DNA from: VXYL01 sp965199875
GTDB taxonomy: Bacteria > Pseudomonadota > Gammaproteobacteria > Pseudomonadales > Azotimanducaceae
DNA length: 64,000 bases
Assembly (NCBI GenBank): GCA_965199875.1
Contig: OZ241346.1
Coordinates: 1,116,001-1,180,000 of the forward strand
Reading direction: 5' to 3'
In this document: in pieces, positions 43,898 through 52,832 of the stretch
Position numbering within the stretch: position 1 is the first letter of the stretch
Layout of the letters: each line of letters opens with the position of its first letter
The notes under the pieces: model-generated
Told to the model about the DNA's origin: nothing
The model's input: the letters and a program-made list of their open reading frames with translations, nothing else
Databases searched by the model: none
Position numbers and translations under genes: made by a program

Positions 43898-44896
43898 GTG
43901 TCTCGGGCGTTGGTGGTGTGGCGCTTCCTGGACGGAAAGCCAGGGCATGAGAAGCAGTCCGCCGGCCTGTTGCAGGGTGTGGAGGCCGCGCTCTGCGCCC
44001 ACCGTACCGCCGCTGGCAGCGCAGCTCCGAACCCCGCGGCGCCGGCGCTTCGCATCTACGACTTCGACGTGCGCTTCAAGGCACTGCTGTGGCGGCAGAT
44101 CCGCGCTCACCTCCTGGCCAGTGCGGCGGACATTCCAAAGCCCCAGCTGGTGCTCGGCGCCGGACACCGCACCCACCTGCCGGTTCTGCTTGCGCGAAAG
44201 TTCTGCGGCGGCGCCAGCGTGGCGCTGATGAAGCCGTCGCTGCCCCATCGCTGGTTCGACTTGATCTTCGTGCCGGAGCACGATCGGTTTCGCCCCCGCG
44301 CCAACGTCGTGGCGACGCGGGGCGTCATATGTCCTTCGGTTGGCGGTCGCCAAGGCGCAGACGCGGCAAGCAGGGACAGCCGCCAAGGCTTGATCCTGCT
44401 CGGTGGCGCAAGCCGCCACTTCGTCTGGGACAACGCCGCCGTCGCGGCGCAGATCGCCGCCGTCGCCAGCGCCGCCAGCGACGTGGACTGGCAGATCTGC
44501 GACTCCCGGCGCACGCCTTCCGGCATGGCCGAGGCGCTGCCGGCGCTGCCCAATCTCAGCTATCTGCCGCGCCACGCCACCGGAGGAGACTTCCTGGAAC
44601 GCGCGCTGGCCACGGCGAACTGCGTCTGGGTGACGGCCGACAGCGCGTCGATGCTCTACGAAGCGCTCTCGGCCGGCGCCAGGGTTGGCGTCGTCGAACT
44701 GCCGCTGAAGAACGCCAGTCGCGGCAACAAGCACGAACAGGGCATTCGACTGCTGCGCTCCCAGGGCCACATCCGCTCCACGAGGGACGGCTTCGAGCTG
44801 CCGGAGCGGGGCGCCATGGCCCGCTTCGCGCCCGAGAACCGTCGCTGCGGGAAGATCGTCGTGGAACGTCTGCTGAAACGCAGCGGGTTTGCTTGA
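43898..44896 (+). CDS. ELM1/GtrOC1-type putative nucleoside-diphosphate-sugar glycosyltransferase
   Basis: 332 aa from GTG 43898, chosen over GTG 43871 because AAGGA lies 7 bp upstream. Starts ALVVWRFLDGKPGHEKQSAGLLQG, the hallmark of the ELM1-like family (plant mitochondrial-fission ELM1 and bacterial homologues), then VLGAGHRTHLPVLLARKF, LMKPSLPHRWFDLIFVPEHD and, near the C-terminus, VTADSASMLYEALSAGARVGV, a donor-sugar binding element of GT-B-like enzymes. Bacterial members are thought to act in envelope polysaccharide synthesis. Its stop overlaps TTG 44893, so the following lipoprotein gene may be coupled. Confidence 0.75.
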   Translation: MSRALVVWRFLDGKPGHEKQSAGLLQGVEAALCAHRTAAGSAAPNPAAPALRIYDFDVRFKALLWRQIRAHLLASAADIPKPQLVLGAGHRTHLPVLLARKFCGGASVALMKPSLPHRWFDLIFVPEHDRFRPRANVVATRGVICPSVGGRQGADAASRDSRQGLILLGGASRHFVWDNAAVAAQIAAVASAASDVDWQICDSRRTPSGMAEALPALPNLSYLPRHATGGDFLERALATANCVWVTADSASMLYEALSAGARVGVVELPLKNASRGNKHEQGIRLLRSQGHIRSTRDGFELPERGAMARFAPENRRCGKIVVERLLKRSGFA

Positions 44897-44979
44897 GCAA
44901 GCGTCAGACGGCACTATTCGCAACTCGCACGGGTCTTGCCCGCTTGGTTCCGGCCTCGTCCGCCGCTGGCGTTGCTCTG

Positions 44980-47900
44980 ATGTTGCGCAGAATCTTTGTT
45001 CCAACGAGCTTGCGCTGGCTGGGCGCGGTGCCGCTGGCGCTCGCCATCGCATGCTGTACACCGAAGGCGGGTGCGCCGTCGGCCGCTGCGATTGCCGCCA
45101 ACGACCGTGGCGTCGCGCTGATGGGGCAGTACCAGTACGCCGCCGCCGAGGAGGCATTCCGCCAACTCGCCGCCGACCAGCCGCAGTGGCTGGAAGCGCG
45201 GGTGAACCTCGCCATCGCGACCTTGAACCGCCAGCAGGAGGGCGACGAGCAGCTGGCGCTGGATCTGCTCGCCGCGGTGTTGGAGGAATCGCCGACGCAC
45301 CTGCGCGCTCTGTACACCAGCGCCATCCTGCACCTCTATCTGGGCGATGCCGCGCGCGCCGCCGGGCTGCTGCGCCAAGTCGCCGCGGCGGACGATCAGG
45401 ACGCCTACGCTGCCTACTTCCTGGGCCAGGCGTTGCTGCAGCAGGGCGACATGGCGGCGGCCAGCGAGTGGCTGTTGAAGAGCGTGGAACTGGACCCGTA
45501 CCTGCGCAGCGGCTACTGGGCCGGCGCCCAGGCGCTGCGCCGCGCGGGGCGCAGCGACGAAGCCGACCGGATGCTGGCCGAGTACCAGCGTTTCGCGGCC
45601 AATCCGGCGGCTCGTCTGGCCGGATTCTCGTATGCGCGCATGGGCCCCAAGGCCGCCGCCTTGGCCGTTGCCCCGGAGCGGCCGGCACCGGCGGCGAAGA
45701 AGCCCGAGGGAAGCCTGTTCGGGGCGGGGCGGCGCTTGCCGTCGCCAGTCGCCAGCGGCAGCTTGACGAGCGCGGACATCGACGGCGATGGCATCCAGGA
45801 TCTCGCCATGACCAACTCTTCAGGAACCACGGTTCTGCTTGGCAGCGAGGAAGGCTTCGCATCGGTCGAGCATCCGTTGGCGAAGGTCCGCGCCGAGGCG
45901 CTGCTTTGGGGCGACATGGACGACGACGGCTTGCTGGACGTGGTGGCCTGCTCTGGCGACGGCGTTCAGGTCTGGCGCCAGCAGCCAGCGGGAAGCTGGG
46001 CGAAGGCTGCCGCGCTGGGCGCCACGCCGTGCGCCGCCGGCGCCGTCTTCGATGCCGACCACGACGGCGACCTCGACGTGTTCAGCACCGGGCCCGCCGG
46101 CAACGAGCTCTACAGCAACGATCGCGACGGCGGCTTTCGGCTGCTGGCCAAGGACATGAACTTGCAGCAGAGCGATGGCCGCCAGGTGCTCCTAGCCGAC
46201 CTCGACGCCGATCGGGACGTGGACGTGCTCGTGCTCAACCGAACTCCGCCGCACGCGGTTTGGCAGAACGACCGCACCTGGAACTACCGGCCTTTCCCCG
46301 GCCTCGCGGACTTCCAGCAGACGCCGCTCGCCGCCGTGGCCGCCGCGGATGCCGATGCCGACGGCTATCGGGAACTCTACGGCCTGGCCCCAAGCGGCGC
46401 GCTGTGGCGCTGGCGCTACGACGGCGCCACGTGGGAACGACAGCCGCTCGATGCCGCAGCCGACGGGGAGAGCGCGGCGGGGGAGTTGGACGTCGCCGAC
46501 TTCGACGGCGACGGCAGGCTCGAACTGCTGCGCGTCCGGCAGGACGGTTTCGACATCGTTGAACCGGCCTCGGGAGATGTTCGCCATCGGCAGCGCGTGG
46601 ACGGTCTCGCCACTGCCCTCGCCGTGACCCAGAACCCGGGCGACGGGCCTTCGCTGCTGGGGCTGGACGCCGAAGGGCTGATCCTGTGGCCGCCCGGCGC
46701 CGGTCGCCATCGGTTCCTCGAACTGGCCTTGAGCGGCCGCAGCGAGGCGGAGCAGATGCGCTCCAACGCCAGCGGCATCGGCACGCTGGTGAAGGTTCGC
46801 GCCGGCGGCCGCTGGACGGTGCTGGACGCCGTGGACACCCACTCCGGCAGCGGCCAAAGCCATCGGCCTTTGAGCGTCGGCCTCGGCGGTCTGGCGCAGG
46901 CGGACTTCATCGCCCTGGAGTGGTCGGACGGCGTCACCCAGACCGAGCTGGAGCTGGCCTCCGGCGAACGCCACGCCATCGTCGAAACCCAGCGCCAGCT
47001 CGCCAGCTGCCCGGTGTTCTTCGTCTGGGACGGCCGCCGCTACCGCTTCGTCAGCGACGTGCTGGGCGGCGCGGCGCTCGGCTATCTGAGCGCGCCGGGC
47101 GTCTACGCGCGGCCGCGGCCGGAGGAGGGCTACCTGCTCGATGCCGGGATGCTGGCCGAGCGCAATGGCCGCTACCACGTCAAGCTGAGCGAACCCATGG
47201 AGGAGAACGCCTATCTGGACTCGGCGACGCTGACCGCCTACGACGTGCCGGCGCCCTGGTCGCTGGCGCTCGACGAACGCCTGGCGACGAGCGCGCCGCT
47301 GGCGACCGGACGCGCCATCCACTTCCGCCACGAACACCTGCCGGTGCGGGTCGTCGACGCCGCCGGCGAAGACGTGACGTCCCTTGCCGTCGCCAAGGAC
47401 GAACGAGCGCCGCCGCCGGGTGCTCGCGACGAGCGTTTCATCGGCCTGCTGGACCGGCAGCAGGTGCTGACGCTGACCTTCGCGCAAGCGCTGCCCGCTG
47501 GCGCGGTGCTGCTCGCCGACGCCTGGATCGAATTCCCCTACTCGCAGACCGTGTTCGCCGCCTGGCAGGCCGGTTTGCGCTATCGGCCGGTGACCGTCGA
47601 GGCCCGAGCCGCCCACGGCGACTGGCAGCCGCTGGCGGTGGAGTTCGGCTATCCGGGGGGAATGCCCCGGGCCATGGCCCTGCCGCTGTCCGACCTGCCG
47701 CCCGGCATCCGGCAGTTGCGGCTGTCGTCGAACATGGAGATCTACTGGGACCGCCTGCGCGTCGTTCAGGAAGAACCAACGGATGTGCGGATCGCCACGC
47801 ATCCGGTCGCCGCCGCCCGCGCCGCCCGCACCGGCTTCGCCAGACGCAGCACTGGAGCGCAAAGGCTGCCGCACTACGACTACGGCCAGCGGGCGACGTA

Positions 47901-48225
47901 CTGGGACGCCAAGACGCCGCGCGGCTTCTACACGGCGCTGGGCGATGCCACGGAACTGGTGCGCGAGATCGACGGCGCCCTCGCCATCATCGGCAGCGGC
48001 GAGGAGATCCACTTGCAGTTCGCCGCGTTTCCGGCGCCGCCGCCCGGCCATCGCCGCTACTACGCCATCCGCTTTCACGGCTGGGCCAAGGACATGGACC
48101 TGTACACCCGCGACGGCGACACCGTGACGCCGCTTCCAGCCCCGGAGCGCCTGGACGCGGCCCAGCTGGCCGTTCGCGACGAACTGCATCGCCGCTACAA
48201 CGTACGCTACCAGGAAGGATTCTAA
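44980..48225 (+). CDS. TPR / FG-GAP / ASPIC-UnbV surface lipoprotein
   Basis: 1081 aa from ATG 44980 (MLRRIFVPTSLRWLGAVPLA), a signal peptide ending LAIACC with a lipobox-like Cys; TTG 44893 is an alternative that would bury this signal. Residues ~35-200 are tetratricopeptide repeats (ALMGQYQYAAAEEAFRQLA). About 205-470 are FG-GAP/VCBS repeats with DxDxDG calcium loops (ADIDGDGIQDLAM, FDADHDGDLDVFS). Around 580-660 is an ASPIC/UnbV domain (SNASGIGTLVKVRAGG). The last ~400 residues are beta-rich (CPVFFVWDGRRYRFVSDVLG). Likely an outer-membrane or periplasmic scaffold. First large gene of the cytochrome/CRTAC1/halogenase-like cluster. Confidence 0.78.
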   Translation: MLRRIFVPTSLRWLGAVPLALAIACCTPKAGAPSAAAIAANDRGVALMGQYQYAAAEEAFRQLAADQPQWLEARVNLAIATLNRQQEGDEQLALDLLAAVLEESPTHLRALYTSAILHLYLGDAARAAGLLRQVAAADDQDAYAAYFLGQALLQQGDMAAASEWLLKSVELDPYLRSGYWAGAQALRRAGRSDEADRMLAEYQRFAANPAARLAGFSYARMGPKAAALAVAPERPAPAAKKPEGSLFGAGRRLPSPVASGSLTSADIDGDGIQDLAMTNSSGTTVLLGSEEGFASVEHPLAKVRAEALLWGDMDDDGLLDVVACSGDGVQVWRQQPAGSWAKAAALGATPCAAGAVFDADHDGDLDVFSTGPAGNELYSNDRDGGFRLLAKDMNLQQSDGRQVLLADLDADRDVDVLVLNRTPPHAVWQNDRTWNYRPFPGLADFQQTPLAAVAAADADADGYRELYGLAPSGALWRWRYDGATWERQPLDAAADGESAAGELDVADFDGDGRLELLRVRQDGFDIVEPASGDVRHRQRVDGLATALAVTQNPGDGPSLLGLDAEGLILWPPGAGRHRFLELALSGRSEAEQMRSNASGIGTLVKVRAGGRWTVLDAVDTHSGSGQSHRPLSVGLGGLAQADFIALEWSDGVTQTELELASGERHAIVETQRQLASCPVFFVWDGRRYRFVSDVLGGAALGYLSAPGVYARPRPEEGYLLDAGMLAERNGRYHVKLSEPMEENAYLDSATLTAYDVPAPWSLALDERLATSAPLATGRAIHFRHEHLPVRVVDAAGEDVTSLAVAKDERAPPPGARDERFIGLLDRQQVLTLTFAQALPAGAVLLADAWIEFPYSQTVFAAWQAGLRYRPVTVEARAAHGDWQPLAVEFGYPGGMPRAMALPLSDLPPGIRQLRLSSNMEIYWDRLRVVQEEPTDVRIATHPVAAARAARTGFARRSTGAQRLPHYDYGQRATYWDAKTPRGFYTALGDATELVREIDGALAIIGSGEEIHLQFAAFPAPPPGHRRYYAIRFHGWAKDMDLYTRDGDTVTPLPAPERLDAAQLAVRDELHRRYNVRYQEGF

Positions 48226-48242
48226 AGGCGCAGCCGCCAGCC

Positions 48243-50972
48243 ATGTCCGAAGCACTGGCCACGCGACCGGTCGTCGGACCGGGAATGCGCAAGCTGCTCA
48301 TCGCGGTGCTGGTGCTGTTTGCCGTGCTGGTGGTGAACTCGGTGTATCTGGCCGCCATCACCTGGCAGCAGTGGATGCTGGGCGAAAGCCTCGAGGGCCC
48401 GTTCTACCAGGTGATGTTCCTTGTCCACTTGGCGCTGGGCCTCGCCATCACCGTGCCGGCGCTGGTCTACGGCATCATGCATCTGCGCCGCGCCATCCAT
48501 CGTCCCAACCGGCTGGCCGTGCGCCTGGGGCTGGCGCTGTTCGCCTGCGTCGTCGTGCTGCTGGCCACCGGCTTCGCCCTGACTCGCGGCATTCCAGTGG
48601 TGGAACTGCGCGATCCGCTGGCGCGGCAGATCGCCTACTGGCTGCACGTGGCGGCGCCGGCGCTGGCGTGCTGGCTGTTCGTGCTGCATCGACTGGCCGG
48701 GCGGCCGATTCGCTGGCGGGCCGGCGGCGTCATCGCTGGCGTCGCCTTGGCGCTGGGCTTGCTTGGCATGTGGCTTGGCGATGCGGACGAAACGGCGCCA
48801 GTGGACGCCGTGGACTTCGCACCGTCCCTGGCGCGAACCGCGAGCGGCGGCCTGATCGATCCCAAGCACATGCTGCGCGACGAGGACTGCGCGGCCTGCC
48901 ACCCCGACGCCCACGCCGGCTGGCGGCACAGCGCCCATCGCTTCGCTTCGTTCAACAATCCCGCCTACGCCTTCTCGGTGCGCAACACGCGCCGCAAGCT
49001 GCACGCCCGGGACGGACACGTGCGCGCGGCGCGGTTCTGCGCCGGCTGCCACGATCCGGTGCCGCTGTTCAGCGGTCGCTTCGACGATCCCGAGTTCGAC
49101 GACGAAGGCGATCCCACGGCCACGGCGGGCATCGGCTGCGTCGCCTGCCATGCCATCGAAGCCGTCGGCGTGCGCGGCAATGCCGACTACGTGCTCGGCG
49201 TGCCGCCGCGCTATCCCTTCGCCATGTCCGACCATCCGCTGCTGCGCTGGATCAACGGCTTTCTGATCAAGGCCAAGCCGGCGCTGCACAAGCGCTCGTT
49301 CCTGAAGCCGCTGCACCGGTCGCCGGAGTTCTGCGGCAGCTGCCACAAGGTCCACCTGCCCGAGGCGCTGAACCACTACCGCTGGCTGCGCGGCCAGAAC
49401 CACTACGATTCGTTCTTGCTGAGCGGCGTTTCCGGGCACGGCGTGGCGAGCTTCTACTACCCCGCCGAGGCGGAGGCGAACTGCAACGGCTGCCACATGC
49501 CGCTCACCGCTTCGGACGACTTCGCCGCCCGGCGCAACGACGACAGCGGCGAACTGACGGTTCACGGACACGGCTTTCCTGCCGCCAACACCGCGCTCGG
49601 CCACCTGCTCGGCTTCCCGCCGGAGGTGTTCGAGGCGCATCGGGAGTTCCTCGAGGGTTCGCTGCGCCTGGACATCTTCGCGCTGCACGTGGGCGGCGAC
49701 ATCGGTGCCGCGCCCATCGCTCCCTTGCGCCCGCGTCTGCCCACGTTGTCGGCCGGCGGCGAGTACGTCTTCGACGTGGTGATGCGCACCCTCGCCCTTG
49801 GCCATGCCTTCACCCAGGGGACGTCGGACTCCAATCAGGTATGGCTGGAAGTGGCCGCGCGCAGCGACGGCGAAGCGATCGGCGCCAGCGGCGGCGTGCG
49901 CGAAGCGGATGGCGAAGTGGACCCCTGGTCGCACTTCGTCAACACCTACATGCTGGACCGCCACGGCCGACGCATCGACCAGCGCAACGCCGAGGACATC
50001 TTCACGCCGCTCTACAACCATCAGATTCCGCCCGGCGCGGCCGCCGTCGCCCACTATCGGCTGCGCCTGCCGGAAGACATCGCCGCGCCCCTCGAACTGA
50101 CCGTCCGCCTGCGCTACCGCAAGTTCGACACCACCTACATGCGCCACTTCCAGGGCGACGACTTCCGCATCAACGATCTGCCCATCGTCACCATCGCCGA
50201 GGATCGGGTTGTCTTTCCGGTCAAGAACGCGGCGTCGAGGGCGGTTCGGCAGGATGCCCCGGAGGTACCCGCGTGGCAGCGTTGGAACGACTACGGCATC
50301 GGCCTGCTGGCGAAACCGGAGCGCGGCGCGCTGCGCCAGGCCGAGCAGGCGTTTCGCCAGGTCGCGGCGCTGGGCCGCGGCGACGGCGAGGTGAACCTGG
50401 CGCGGGTGCTGATCCGCGAAGGCCGCCTGGACGAAGCGGCAGAAGCCTTGCGGCGAGCGGCGGCCATGGACGCCCGGCCGTGGTCCGTGGCCTGGTTCGG
50501 CGCCCTCGTCGATGTGCAGAACGGCGAGTTCGATGCCGCGATCGACGCCTTCGAGCGTCTCGTCGACACGCGTTTCCCAGCGGCGCGACAACGCGGCTTC
50601 GACTTCTCCCGGGACACCCGCCTGCTGAACGCCCTTGGCGGCGCGCTGTTCGAGCGCGCCAAGCTGGAAGCCGAGCCAAGCGCCGCCGGGGAGTGGCTGC
50701 GCACCGCCGCCAGCCGCTTCCGGCAGACGCTGGCGGAGGACCCTGAGAACGCCGCCGCCCACTACGGCCTGGCGCAGGTGTTCGCCCGCCTGGGCGATGC
50801 CGAGGCCGAACGCCGGCACCGGCGGCAGCACGACCGCTATCGGCGCGACGACAACGCCGCCGACCGCGCCGTGGCGGTGGCGCGCCGCACCGATGCGGCC
50901 GCCAACCACGCCGCCGAGGCGGTGGTGGTCTACGATCTGCAACGTCCGCTCGCCTACGGACTGCCGCGATGA
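48243..50972 (+). CDS. Membrane-bound five-heme cytochrome c with TPR domain
   Basis: 909 aa. The N-terminal third has four to five membrane helices (LLIAVLVLFAVLVVNSVYLAA, MFLVHLALGLAITVPALVYG and two or three more). Then follow five CxxCH heme sites starting at C216, C266, C299, C364 and C414, in a cytochrome-c554-like arrangement. A beta-sandwich region (~470-640) and C-terminal TPRs (~680-860: EQAFRQVAALGRGDGEVNLA) complete it. Likely moves electrons between the quinone pool and a periplasmic or surface partner. The stop overlaps the CRTAC1 start as ATGA. Confidence 0.85.
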   Translation: MSEALATRPVVGPGMRKLLIAVLVLFAVLVVNSVYLAAITWQQWMLGESLEGPFYQVMFLVHLALGLAITVPALVYGIMHLRRAIHRPNRLAVRLGLALFACVVVLLATGFALTRGIPVVELRDPLARQIAYWLHVAAPALACWLFVLHRLAGRPIRWRAGGVIAGVALALGLLGMWLGDADETAPVDAVDFAPSLARTASGGLIDPKHMLRDEDCAACHPDAHAGWRHSAHRFASFNNPAYAFSVRNTRRKLHARDGHVRAARFCAGCHDPVPLFSGRFDDPEFDDEGDPTATAGIGCVACHAIEAVGVRGNADYVLGVPPRYPFAMSDHPLLRWINGFLIKAKPALHKRSFLKPLHRSPEFCGSCHKVHLPEALNHYRWLRGQNHYDSFLLSGVSGHGVASFYYPAEAEANCNGCHMPLTASDDFAARRNDDSGELTVHGHGFPAANTALGHLLGFPPEVFEAHREFLEGSLRLDIFALHVGGDIGAAPIAPLRPRLPTLSAGGEYVFDVVMRTLALGHAFTQGTSDSNQVWLEVAARSDGEAIGASGGVREADGEVDPWSHFVNTYMLDRHGRRIDQRNAEDIFTPLYNHQIPPGAAAVAHYRLRLPEDIAAPLELTVRLRYRKFDTTYMRHFQGDDFRINDLPIVTIAEDRVVFPVKNAASRAVRQDAPEVPAWQRWNDYGIGLLAKPERGALRQAEQAFRQVAALGRGDGEVNLARVLIREGRLDEAAEALRRAAAMDARPWSVAWFGALVDVQNGEFDAAIDAFERLVDTRFPAARQRGFDFSRDTRLLNALGGALFERAKLEAEPSAAGEWLRTAASRFRQTLAEDPENAAAHYGLAQVFARLGDAEAERRHRRQHDRYRRDDNAADRAVAVARRTDAAANHAAEAVVVYDLQRPLAYGLPR

Positions 50973-52828
50973 ACCAGCGCGAACGCGAGGGCGAAGCGCG
51001 CATTCGAGTTGCCCTGTGGTGGTCGCTCGGCATCGCCGCGGTGGTCGCCACGGGCATCGTCGTGGTCGTGCTGGTGCAGCGGGCACCGGTGCAGGAACCG
51101 CCGCTTGCCGATCCTGCCGCCACCGGCCCGCGCCTGCCGAAGGCGAGCGTTGCCGCGCCGCCCTTGCGCTTTGCGAACATTGCCGCCGAAGCCGGCGTCG
51201 ACTTCGTGCACGACAACGGCGCCTACGGCGAGCGTCTGCTGCCGGAGACGATGGGCGGCGGGGTGGCGTTCTTCGACTACGACAACGATGGCGATCCCGA
51301 CCTGCTGCTGGTGAACTCCTCCCGCTGGCCTTGGCGCCCGGCGCCGGCCGATCCGCCCACCAGCCGCCTCTATCGCAACCGTGGCGACGGTTCCTTCGAC
51401 GACGTGTCCGCCGCTGCTGGCATGGCCTTGCAACTCTATGGAATGGGCGTGGCGGTGGCCGACGTGGACGACGACGGCTACGTGGACGTCTTCGTCACGG
51501 CGCTGGACGGCAATCGGCTGCTGCGCAACGTCGGCGGGCGGCGATTCGAGGACGTCACGGCGCCGGCGGGCCTGGCCGCCGCGGCCGGAACCGCTGGCGA
51601 AGCGGAGGAAGCAGGCCCGTGGAGCACCGGTGCCGCGTTCTTCGACTACGACGGCGACGGCGACCTGGATCTGTTCGTCTGCAACTACGTCGCCTGGTCT
51701 CCGGCCACCGACCGCGCCGTGGACTTCCGCCTCACCGGCCTCGGCCGCGCCTACGGGCCGCCGACGGACTTCGCCGGCACCCACTCCGCGCTGTACCGAA
51801 ACGACAGTTCCGCAGCGGGCATTGCCTTCGTCGATGTCTCGGCGGACGCCGGCGTGCAGGTGGCCAATCCGGCCACCGGCGCTCCGGCCGGCAAGGCGCT
51901 GGCGGTACACCCGGTGGACGTGAACGGCGATGGCTGGCTGGACCTGGTGGTTGCCAACGACACGGTGCGGAACTTTCTGTTCGTCAACCAGCGCGACGGG
52001 CGATTCGTCGAAGCCGGCATCGACGCCGGCCTCGCCTTCGACACCACCGGCAGCGCCACCGGCGCGATGGGCATCGACGCCGCCCGCTACGACAACGACG
52101 GCAAGCTGGCCATCGCCATCGGCAACTTCGCCAACGAGATGTCGTCCTTCTACGTGGCGCGCCCCGGCGAGGGCGTGTTCAGCGACGACGCCATCGTCGC
52201 CGGCATTGGAGCGCCAAGCCGACGCGCCCTGACTTTCGGCCTGGCGTTCTTCGATGCGGACCTCGACGGGCGGCTGGAGCTGGTGGCTGCCAACGGCCAC
52301 GTCGAACCGCGCATCGGGAGCGTCCAGGCCAGCCAGCGCTACGCCCAGCCGGCGCAGCTGTTCTGGAACTGCGCGCAATGCCCGCGCCGCTACCTGCTGG
52401 CCGAGGACAGCGGCGACCTGGCGTTACCCTTGGTGGGTCGCGGCATCGCCTACGCCGACATCGACGCCGACGGAGACCTCGACCTGGCGATCACCCAGAT
52501 TGGCGGAGCGGCGGCGCTGCTGCGCAACGAACAGGCCAGCGGCAATGCCTGGCTGCGGCTGACCCTGCGCGGGCACGCGGGCAACCGACGGGCGCTCGGC
52601 GCAACCGTGGAGGTGGCGACGGCGCAGGGCCGGCAGACCCGCACGGTGATGCCTACGCGCAGCTATCTGGCGCAAGTGGAACTGCCGCTGACCTTTGGCG
52701 TCGGCGACGCGCCGCAAGTCGACGAAGTGTCCGTGCGCTGGCCGAACGGCGACGTGGAGCGCTGGCGAGATTTGGCCGCGCGCCAGCACCACGTGCTTCG
52801 CGCCGGCGCCGGCGAAGCCGGGCGGTAG
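50969..52828 (+). CDS. CRTAC1-family FG-GAP/UnbV protein, membrane-anchored
   Basis: 619 aa. One N-terminal membrane helix (VALWWSLGIAAVVATGIVVVV), then at least six FG-GAP/VCBS blades, each with a DxDxDG-type calcium loop (FFDYDNDGDPDLLLVN, VADVDDDGYVDVFVT, FFDYDGDGDLDLFVC, VDVNGDGWLDLVVAN, YADIDADGDLDLAIT), forming a beta-propeller, and a C-terminal ASPIC/UnbV domain (~540-600, WLRLTLRGHAGNRRALGATV). A WNCAQCPRRY pair of cysteines near 470 is unusual for a blade. Start ATG 50969 is coupled to the cytochrome gene. The family is a structural scaffold on the periplasmic side, function unproven. Confidence 0.82.
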   Translation: MNQREREGEARIRVALWWSLGIAAVVATGIVVVVLVQRAPVQEPPLADPAATGPRLPKASVAAPPLRFANIAAEAGVDFVHDNGAYGERLLPETMGGGVAFFDYDNDGDPDLLLVNSSRWPWRPAPADPPTSRLYRNRGDGSFDDVSAAAGMALQLYGMGVAVADVDDDGYVDVFVTALDGNRLLRNVGGRRFEDVTAPAGLAAAAGTAGEAEEAGPWSTGAAFFDYDGDGDLDLFVCNYVAWSPATDRAVDFRLTGLGRAYGPPTDFAGTHSALYRNDSSAAGIAFVDVSADAGVQVANPATGAPAGKALAVHPVDVNGDGWLDLVVANDTVRNFLFVNQRDGRFVEAGIDAGLAFDTTGSATGAMGIDAARYDNDGKLAIAIGNFANEMSSFYVARPGEGVFSDDAIVAGIGAPSRRALTFGLAFFDADLDGRLELVAANGHVEPRIGSVQASQRYAQPAQLFWNCAQCPRRYLLAEDSGDLALPLVGRGIAYADIDADGDLDLAITQIGGAAALLRNEQASGNAWLRLTLRGHAGNRRALGATVEVATAQGRQTRTVMPTRSYLAQVELPLTFGVGDAPQVDEVSVRWPNGDVERWRDLAARQHHVLRAGAGEAGR

Positions 52829-52832
52829 GGCG

